From: Anaspis maculata
Lineage: Eukaryota; Arthropoda; Insecta; Coleoptera; Scraptiidae
Assembly: GCA_949128115.1 (NCBI GenBank)
Contig: OX421965.1
Span: 37,257,681-37,321,680 of the forward strand
Direction: 5' to 3'
Length of the DNA stretch: 64,000 nt
Each line of letters opens with the position of its first letter. Position 1 is the first letter of the stretch. The notes beneath the pieces are model-generated. The model ran no database searches. It worked only from the letters and a program-made list of their open reading frames with translations, and was not told the DNA's origin. A program made the translations under genes and the position numbers. This document shows positions 11,191 to 22,000 of the stretch, in pieces.

Positions 11191-12150
11191 TGGAAACTAC
11201 ATTGAAACATAATTGACCCGTGTTTTTTTATTCAATAGTAATATAACAAGTGCTTAGTGTTTTTTTCAGTTAAATCGTTTTACCCCAAAAACAACTGTCA
11301 ATCACAAGGGAAAAGTAGACCCGATATTATCTGACTAAAATCCCGAGACAAAGTCGAGGGATTTTGTCCAAGATAATATAGGGTCTACTTTTCGAGTGAT
11401 TGATAGTTTGTTTGAGGAATTTGAAACATTCAACTCGAATAAAACACGAAGCACGAGTTGAATTCAGCAGATTATCGCCCAAATAGACTACTAGTAGAAA
11501 TAGTACGTCCAATGTATCATTGTATTGAACTGTCAATTTCAAAGCATGCCTTGATAAAAAAAAATTAATTCCAAGAGAAGGGTAGAAATGTTAGTTTTTT
11601 CTTCTTTTTGATAACTGAATACACTTGTGGAGCTCGCTACTGAATTAAGCTGATTCTGCTTGGCTGAATAATAATTATCTTGCCATGAGTGGTAGTTCAC
11701 AACACAGTAGTTTCACATGGGCGGTAGACTGGTAGAGCTGAAAACTAAATGTCACTGCTGTTGACAGCACATGAAAGGAGAGTGCACAGTCGCGGATTAA
11801 GGAAGGGGCCTCGTTGCTGGAAATAATGCTGAAACGAAGTCTAATAGATTGTAAAATTGTATTTTAGTAAGTGGAAGACCCTTTAAACGCACCAGTACTA
11901 AAATTTCAGTTCAAACAAGTATAAATACAGTCGTTTCAATTATATACCATTCGTGGGCCCAAAAATATTTCAATCCGGTGCTATTAACTAGTGTGCATTA
12001 ATCACCTCCTAGTGTGCATTGATCGATAGCCTAAACCGAGTCACGTGGGTCTCATTCGGTTGTTCCGATTGGTTGAATTGGGTATGTGGGCGATAATCAG
12101 TCAAAAACCGTATCGTTTGGGCGTAATAAATAAAAATAAAATAAAAAATT
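11190..12150. repeat. Split copy of the 61-kb palindrome family
   Basis: 11196-11235 (AATTGACCCGTGTTTTTTT) and 12095-12140 (ATCGTTTGGGCGTAATAAAT) are consecutive in the element at 61141-61653 but are separated here by about 860 bp of other sequence, which includes the hairpin at 11288-11414. The copy therefore appears to be interrupted by an insertion. Confidence 0.5.
11288..11414. repeat. Hairpin MITE (about 127 bp)
   Basis: The arms AACTGTCAATCAC and AAGTAGACCC-ATATTATCT are mirrored by AGATAATATAGGGTCTACTT and GTGATTGATAGTTTG around a centre near 11350. No clear target duplication was seen. Confidence 0.7.
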
Positions 12151-13009
12151 ATTCAAAATGTATTTGAATAAAAAATGCTTCGTTTTCAATTACTTGTGAG
12201 ATTAAAATAACGTCGACTATCGCCGGTCGTGGCCTGGTCGGCCGATGGCTACCAGAAGCACAGCCCATTCGAATCATGTAGAAATCAGACAGCCTATGCT
12301 CAAGACTTCAAGTTTAAAAAAAAGATTCCCGAACTTCTCGAGCTCAGAAGACGTTGCAACAGTATCTTGTTTATATATGCATGGAGAATGTTAAAACTTT
12401 GAACTAAGGAATCAGATCGGGAAAGTCTGTGACTCACACCATTTATTTTTCCACGCTAATGCAACACATATCAAGAACTCAAGAAAGCTAAATTCTCGGT
12501 TTTTTCAAATTAGTCAAACATTATTAATTCGGAAATCACAATAATTTGATTACACAACTTTTCTTGTTCCGTGCCTTCATCCTTACACCTAGATTTTTGT
12601 TCATCATAAACTTACGTAACTTGTCTTATATTTGATGAGTTTAGGTGCCTACTGGTGGTGATGGTAATGGCTAAAATAGGAGCCGTTATTCTCACAACGT
12701 GAAACTGAACAAATATTAATCATCAAAACCATTACCGGCTAGGCTACCATCCTAATGTTCAATCATTTAGCCCCGGAAGTTACATACACAGGTGTGGGTA
12801 TGTATCTACCTAGTCAACAAAGGCTTTGGTTGTATAAAGATTGGAAACTTACAGAATTTTTTTTTGATAATTTTGTTATCTTTCAATAACTTTTCTATTA
12901 CAGAAGTAGTACAAGTGTCTATGCAAGATAATGTGAGAAAAATGGCAAAAGCAAACTCGATGATAATGCTCCAATTATTGCCAGTATCGAACACTGAACT
13001 GTAGTGAAA
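12151..13009. other. Region upstream of the serine protease start
   Basis: AT-rich DNA. A short frame at 12900-13003 ends just before the protease ATG and has no recognisable product. No convincing TATA box could be assigned. Confidence 0.35.
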
Positions 13010-16000
13010 ATGTTCAAGGTTTTAGTCTTCATGTTCCTGATAGAACAAAGCTGTAGTATATATGCATAATTATTAGGTATAATTTATTTCAACTCAGCGT
13101 TAATCGTTCCAGCATTACACAAAATATTCAATCCAACGAGGGCAAGCGGGAGGATTTTGAACGGAAGTGATGCTGAAGTGGGGGAATTTCCATTCGCAGT
13201 AAGTTATATTTACTCGAGTATTCACTTGACTGATCATGTCGCATCGCTATGATATTTTCGAATCAAGATTTCTACGAAGATTTCCTATAAACTTATTAAT
13301 ATACCTACAAATGGGGTACTTGCCCAAAGTTTTTTTTATTAGCTTGATCGATAGGATGGTTAAAAATAATGTACCCGTATTTTTTCTTTTTCCTATATTC
13401 CTAAAATTGCGGTCGTAATGCGTGTTTCAAAAATATATTTGTGATGTCACAAATATACTAAAATCTGCACAAACAGCACTGTTGGATTGAAAATTCAAAA
13501 AACTGTTGGAGTTGCATAACAATATTTGAAAAATACAAAAATGAAAACTCCACTAAAGTTTCCTCACTGTTACCAACCTTTTGTACAAAAAAATTAAAAA
13601 AAAAATCTTTTTAACCAATGGATATATTATCTGGGGAATACTCTTCATCACTCTTCTTGATGATTAAAAGTATTTTCAGTCAAATCTATCTCATTGGCAA
13701 GTACCGCCCCATTGTAGGTAAAACCTAGTTTATTACCACATGAGGTAATAATAAAACAGGTAATCATACAGCGTTATGTGTATTAAACATTTCCGTCAAT
13801 GCCAAAGTGGCATCAAGCTTGTAGAGTCTCTTTCATCCAGTCGATCATGCCTCGGTTAAATATTGTTACGGATTTCACGTTGCAGGTTCGTTCGATCGTT
13901 TAAAAACACACACTGTTCATTACTGCGTACTACCATAAAATTCACGTCAACAATTATTACTTGCACTTGGGTTATAGCCGATACTGCTAGCTCTTATCGC
14001 TCTGAATTGAATACTCCCCTGGTCGCCAAGCCATCAAGTATGTTTTGGAATGTCCAGAGCTTCGCATCCGTACACTGGGATCCGATGCGAACAGTCTAGA
14101 AAGACCGCGGGTGCTTCAGAATCACGCCAGAATCGCCGCTCGTAACAATATCAACGAAAAAAAAACAGACTTATCACCAGCTGAAAGAAGGATCAGGCGA
14201 TTTAATTCAAAAGCAGTATGAGTTTTTTTGATAACCGATTATATAATATCGTTATATCGATTATTATCTGCATTCAAACTTCTTAACGACGGTAATTATT
14301 ATCGCATCGTCTCCGACGCGACGGGAAATTTTCGGTTTGTTATTTCCTGTCGCCCGTGACAATGCAATTGAAATACAAAGTCAGTTTATCAGATCACTGA
14401 TTTTCCATAAAAATAATTCGCAAGATATCATCGTCGTTGAAAAATTCTCAGCTAAGTCAGGCCTAACATACTGTTATGAATTTGCGTTAACTAACCACTA
14501 TGATCATTGAGAAACAAACGTTTGAACCAGGCGTTGAACCAGGCGCGAATCCAGACCCCGCGACTGAACCACGAGCGAAGCGAGCAGCGCCGCAGTATAA
14601 AACCAAGAGGAAAAACCGGCGTGGTCTAGTTATTTTCAATGATGTGGCATCCTATCTTGGAACTTCTTGGTACGATTTTCATTCATTTCAAATTTCTATG
14701 ACAAGATAAAATCTTTTGACATCGTGGAAACATAATTGTCTCGCTTATATTATGAATATTGTTGCTCCAAGATAATCAAAGACAAAACTCATAATGATCA
14801 AAATTTGTTTCTTGTTTGTATATTGTTTCAAACTCATATTAATTTGTAGTATGTACCTAGATAGCTCAAGGATGGGAGTTTCATTCACATTCCAACTATC
14901 AAAAATAAGATATTTAAAACAGTGTAGGTAAACTTTTTCCTTCATAAATCCCCAAGATTGTAGGATTGTAGATTGGAGGTGATCTTTTGTGCGTGACCAT
15001 GCTTCAATTATCCCCAAAGGAAAAATCAAGTGTCAAGTCCTGACACCTCTATTACCTAATTAGGTACTATATTCTTATTCTGCGAAGAAGTCATCCGGAA
15101 CTCCGCGAAAGAGCTCGACTTTATAGAGCGGACTGAAAAAACCGGAGAGAACAAAAATGTCCCGAAATGTCGAAAATGGAGCCCTGGAGGCCTAACGGTC
15201 AAAATTTCGGGGTGGCAACATGAATTTTCAGATTCAGCAGGGTCCATTTAGAAAAAAACCGCTTGTTGCCAAAATGTTAGGTATATGATTTGCTTCTAGG
15301 ACCGGTTTCTAGACGCCTTTTGAGAAACGTGTCCTAGACTATTATGATAATATACAATATTAACAAGATGATTATAATACATACCTATATGCCGTTCACG
15401 TTTTAAATTCAGTAGAATGACTTTTTGGAGCAAAAATAAAGTGACAAGCTGACGGGCTACGGCTACAGTTGATGGCACCTGCAAAGTTTCTGAGCGAAAC
15501 TATCAGTGGCCATCAGACGTATCCTCCCAGCTCTCCAGCTTGTCACTTTATTTTTGCTCCAAAAAGTCATTCTGCTGAAAATAAAAATTGAACGGGATAT
15601 ACGTATGAAATCATCTCAACTCAAGCCTGTGTCTGAATAAGCATGGTCTTGAAACCACCTTATATTTGAGATCTGACTATATTGTTACGGGCGGCGATCC
15701 CGTGCATATTGGTAAACACTCGATCTTTCTGGATTCTTTCATCCATTAGATCGCAGTGTATAAGTTAGTGTGGAGTGATCTGGTGCATTCCAGAGCGTTC
15801 GTGTACGTGAAACTGAATGGAGACCCAATGCCTGATCAGGGCACATCTGTCTATTTTGGCGGAGGCGCCGTTGCAGAACCCGGCAGAATTATACGGGTAA
15901 TGTGTATGATTATTCAGGAATTATTTAAAAACCGCATATGCTGGGCCACTATGGAATTTGCTGGAAGTAGACAGAAAGTTCGGGAACACTATTCGGGGGC

Positions 16001-19000
16001 CTTATATAAGGTATCAGCCGGCAGCTCAGGGCAGTATTGAATTGGAAGAGACAGCGAGCGATATTCCAGGTAGATATTTGTTGGCGTGTATTGATTGTAG
16101 TACGCAGAAATTAACAGTGTGTGTTTTAAAACAATCGTCTCAATTATATTCGAACCCGTACGCGAAATATCGTAACAATATACAATATTAACAAGATGAT
16201 TATAATACGTATAAAATCATCTCAGCTCAAGCCTGTGTCTGAATAAGCATGGTCTTGAGACCACCTTATATTTGAGATCTGACTATATGAATACGGACCC
16301 TAGCGTATAAACAATGAATAACCGAAAGTATAGCAAGTGAACACTTTCAGGTCAATCTTCGTACTTCTTACGACAACTCTCATCTATGTGGGGCTACGAT
16401 TTTAAATACAAATTTCGTACTGACTGCTGCACATTGCCTTAGCTGCAAAGAAGATGGAACGTGAGCATAAAAATATACTAAATCTGAATTGAGTATTATA
16501 ACGAAAGTTTGGGAAAAGTACTTACTTGAATCAGTTTTTACTATCTCGATTGAATTTGTTTTCTCTCCAAACAAACCACAGATCTCTATCCGATCCAGAA
16601 GACTACAACGTGCAATATGGCCTTGTCAACATCACCGACGACGACACGAATTCGATTGACATCAAGCAAATTTACTGCAGCAATTACACGTTAATCTTGA
16701 GCGACGATTATACGGAAACTTTATACGATATTGCTGTTGCAGAAGTAAATTTTCAAATCGTAAAATTTCATTTCTTTTATACATGTTTGTGAATTTTTCA
16801 GTTGGCAAATCCTCTACCAGATGATGGAAGCTGGGCACCTGTCACTCTGTCGCGTGTTTTTGATTCGAGTGTTCAACAACAAGGCGTTATTATTGGCTGG
16901 GGTATAAATGACGTAAGCACAATTTTGGCTTGAACTGAGTCCATAAAATCCATGAATTCGAAATCAGGGCTGGCTTCGGAGTGGAAAAATTCAATCCTTA
17001 AGCCAATCCCTTGGCCAATCCAGTCGCTCCAATCGATGAATATTCTGTTTCCAAGGCCAACCATGAATGTTTTTTTGTTGCTGATCATCCGGTTTAAATC
17101 GATTGACCCAACGTTGACCGCGACGTGAACGTAACAGAATGGACCAATCGCTCTGTAGCTATCGATTATCGACCAATGCCTCCCCTTGCCTTCTTCAAAA
17201 GTGACTGGTCCATATTATAAGCCTCGTACAATTTGCAATTTGGGAATTCATTTTCTGTGATACCCAAGGATGTCATGTCTATACATGAACTGGATAGGAA
17301 ACTTGGTCGATTTTGAAGTAAAAAAGCTGAGAATCAAAAATCCAAAAAATTATTTTTCAATTTTTGAAATACCAATGGGTTCAAACCAAAGTACATTCTT
17401 GCAGCTTTCGAAAGAGACCTAAATGGTGAGATTCTGTCAAGGAATAAACCCGCAGGGATTGATTCCGCAAGGCTTATTTTACCGATAGCTAGTTTTAGTC
17501 CAGTTAAAATCGACATTGACCCGGACATTTGAAATAGCAAGCTGAAAATTGGTGAAAAGATCAAGGATGATGTCCTAAATGAAATCCCAAAAGTCCCAAA
17601 AAATCCCACTTGGGGAAAATCCGCCATCTTGGATTTTGTTAGTTTTGAGCATAGCAGCATTAGCAGCCAAACTAGGTGTCCAATTTTGTTCATTTTTGCG
17701 TCAAATTTAATTATCTACGCTTATTTTATCAGAGCTTGCACTAAAATGATGGACATCGTATTTTGTATTATTATAATATATACTATTAAATATACAGGGT
17801 GTCCCACGAAGTAACTGACATGACTTGAGGGTATATTATGTACTTTTCCAAGGCAAATCAAAGTCTGCATCTAAAATTTCTCTTCGTCTTCTTCGACGTC
17901 TTCCGTTTCCAATATACAGGGTGATTTATGAGTTCAACCAAAAAGTTTGGTTGGCCATAACTCAGGAATAGATCAATAAAATCGATTGAAATTTCGCAGG
18001 TAAATATATTCTAGAACCATGGGCCTTTGTAGCGCCCTATTCACAGGGGTGGATTTAGCAATAGGCAAAGTAGGCACGTGCCTAGGGCGGCAGATCCAAG
18101 GGGGCGGCATCGACATCTTCTTCTTGGAAAAAAATGCGTGGTTTTATTTTTATTCCACGAAAATCGCGTTCGCACCATTTTTTTTTCTGTTCAATTTTTG
18201 TTAATTTGTGTCAACTATTGATGAAAAACCACCTCTTATCATCAACAGCAGTTAGTGCTCTAAAAATATAAACACAAACTAGTTCTTTGAAACACACCTC
18301 TCTGAGGGGAAGGGGCGGCCAATTCAGTCATACCTAGGGTGCCACGAAACCCAAGTCCGCCCCTGCCTATTTATCTATGACATAAATACAAGACCGTATC
18401 CAAAAATTTGGTTTTCGAGTTTCTGTTGAAAGAATCATCCTGTATATAAGATTTTTTTCATATTGTTGTTTTTTCATGATGTCACATTCCAAAACTACAT
18501 AAAAAATGCTACAAAATGCGATTCCTAAATTGTATGACACTAATTTAGCTGTTCGAGAAAAAATATATTACCAAGAGATTTTTCATGAATATTTTTGAAA
18601 ATGATTTCAAATCACTCAAAGAACGCTATTCCAGATGGTCAAACAAAGTCACAATTTCAATTTTGATGTTCTACTAAACTAAGGATAATTCCAAGAGATT
18701 TTCTGGAAACATGAATTTGGGTATGAATCTGAGGTACCAAATTCATGTTTCTAGAAAATTTTCCTGAAATTATCCTTGGTTAGTTAGAGCACCACAATTA
18801 AAATAATGACTTTGTTTGACCATCTGGAATAGCGTTCCACTGATTTAGATTGAAATTTTCGAAAATATTCCTGAAAAATTTCTGGTAATAATTTTTTTTC
18901 AAATCAGCTAAATTAGTGCCAAATAATCTAGGAGTCGCATTTTGTGGAATTTTCCATGTATCCTCCGAATATGACATCAGATTTTGAAAAAAATCTATAC

Positions 19001-22000
19001 AGGGTGACTTATTCAACAGAAAGTCGAAAAAAAAAATTTGAATAGGGCGCTACAAAAGCCCTTGGCTGAAAAATATACCTGCAAAATTTCACTCGATTCT
19101 ATTGATCTATTCGTGAGATATAGCCAATCTGTGGTCAATAGTCTCTGAGATACACGAGGAGATACAGTGTCTGCTAAAACGCAGTATAAATTACTCAAAA
19201 TTTATTTCCAAATTTTACCTAACAATTTGCATAGTGTTCAGGGACTGTAACGTGAATAGCAGATGTGCGGATTTCAATGTGTTTTACATTTTTGGAGAGC
19301 CAATCCAACATTCGGTATCACACTTTTGTCTAGAAGTCGCCAACTTCAAATTGGTACTTTTCCTTGACATCTGAAATCGATACTTAATTTCCCGAAGAAT
19401 CCCCAGAAATTGATTTTTTTCATACCATGCCATTTGCCTAATTTTTCAAGTAGAGTAAAACCATCCAGGGAATATATGAAGAACTGAATACCAAAAAAAT
19501 ACCATGTTCCAGAATCTTCTTCCCAGTGATGGTTCCAGAGTTTATGAGTTGAAAGACTCAAACGACCTATTTGGAAAAAAGATACGTTGTCCGGACACTA
19601 ACTGCTGAATACTGTACGGACCTTGCATTGAGGTGTAAGATGTCATTTGGCAGACTATTCTATTTTATTTCATTCTATGTCACTTGGCAGACGTGAAAAG
19701 TACATAAGTATATTCAGTACGTCTGCTAAGTGGAATTTTGTATCATCAAATGCAAGGTCCGTACAGTATTCAGCAGTTAGTGTCCGGATTACTTATCTTT
19801 CTTCCAAATAGATCGTTTTAGTGTTTCAATCCATATTACTCAGGAACCATCACTAGGAAAAAGATCCCGAAACATGTTATTTTTTTGGTATTCAATTCTT
19901 CAAATATTTCCTGGATGATTTTGCCCTACTTAGAAAATTGGGCAAATGGCATGGTATGGGAAAAATCGATGCTTGGGAATTCTTCGGGACATCAAGTATC
20001 GATTTCAAAGGTCGAGGAAAAGTACCATTTTGAAGTTGGCGACTTCCAGACAAAAGTGTGATACTGGATGTTGAATTGACTTTCCAAACATGTAAAACAC
20101 ATTGAAATCCGCACATTTGCTGTACACGTTACAACCCGTGAACTGACACTATGCAAATTGTTACGTAAAATCCGGAAATAAATTTTGAGTGATTTTCACT
20201 GCGGTCTACCAGACGCTGTATCTCAAAGACTATTGACCAGAAAGTAATGAGTTTAGTACTGAGCTCTTGGAAATTTAACGAGCTGCATTTGCTTCTCGGG
20301 TATTTGTGTTCTAAAGGTGATAGTTTACAAGCTATTTAGAAAAAATCGAAAACTATCAAGGATAACGCTCTTTTATTGGTTCTACGAAAAAATCCAAGCC
20401 TTAGAATTTTTGGGAATTCTAGTATGTTATTCTACGATAAATTCTGCATCGATCCACCACATTTTGTCAACTTCCGAATTTATTTCCAGTTTTACCCGAT
20501 TTTTGCTTAATTTGACTGAACTATTAAGCGTTCGGCAGTTATCATGGAAGATTACAGACAGAACACCCAAACAGATATACAGACATACTTACTCTGGGAA
20601 TAGTCTTAATCGTCTTGGAGGACCTCAAAATGGATATATCCGTCGAAATCTCGCAGAGTGATTTGCGATTTCGGGAAAGTGAAATTGAATTTCCATAACT
20701 AATTACTTATGTCATTATTGATAATTCACGATAAAACCGAGGCCAACACGAATGATTTAGAACAAGAACGAAGAAAATCGGACTCTTGGTTCAATCGCTA
20801 TGGTCGAAAAACCAAAAATTCAAGATGGCCACGGTTTTTCCGAGGTGGCAGATTTTCCCCAAGTGGGATTTTCTGGGACTTTTGGGATTTCAGTAAAGAC
20901 ATCATCCTTGACATTTCCACCAATTTTCAGCTTGCTATTTCAAATGTCCGGGTTAGGACTATTTTTTGTCGATTTTGACTGGACTATTTGCGATTTCACG
21001 CAACATACGACGTAACGCAACGTAGAACGTGAAAATTCCCCTGTAACTGAGGAATTACAAATAACAAACACGTCCATTTTCACGTTGGAAGTTATGTTAC
21101 GTCGTACGGACGTGTGCACGCAGACTCCCCAATATAACTCCGTCCTCAATGACGTTACGTAAACTGTGCGGGGAGCCTACCGTCTAGTTTACGAATTTCG
21201 TATACAAAGATTGCGTATTATCTATTTATTAAGATAAACTTGCGTATAGTCATTCATCTTTGCAATCGGGAACCATCGTAGAAAGTCGTGCCTTTGAATG
21301 AAGGCCGCCATATTGTTAAAATTTCAACCAAGAAGGGGGAAGATGCAGATATATTATGCTAGACAAAGACAAGGAAGATACGACATTTTCGGAAGGCCTA
21401 GCGTTGTCGTATTTGTACGAAGCGAATGTAAGCTTGCGGGCTGTGCATAGACACGGCTGTGAGTAGAATACGCAAGCAAGGGGCTGGTCGATTTGTACGA
21501 AACACGGAAGTGGCGTGCTCGCAAAATTCGGATACGAACAGGAACTTCGTAACCAATTGACGGCGTGCTTCCACCACTGATGTCTTACTGACATTAGCGG
21601 AGGACCGCGTGTGAAATTCTTGATGCAAGACGGTGGCGAAGTTTGCTATCCAGTTTATGTATAGACATCTTTGATGGTACCTAATCATGTATGTATAATT
21701 CCAGGAAGGCATGACACAGATGTCAACAATATTGCAAAAACTAACAGTGGATGTTTATAATAACACTGCTTGTGGTGCAGTAACCCGGAATCACTGGGAC
21801 CATCATGTGTGTGTTGGTAGCAAATCTGGAATTGGTGGGACGTGTTATGTATGTACTTGGGTATTTACTTACTGAGTTTGTATATTGCTGCAAAAACACA
21901 AGGTTGAAAAGCTCTCTATTCCTTTTTACGCGTTAACATTCGCTTCATCATAATATTGAAAAGTACGGAAATACAGATTGTCCAGAAAATGGCGGAGAAG

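Noticed and set aside
14500..14709. 69-codon frame with FEPGVEPGANPD-type repeats
   Set aside because: No splice support or homology; the GC-rich part matches hAT debris.
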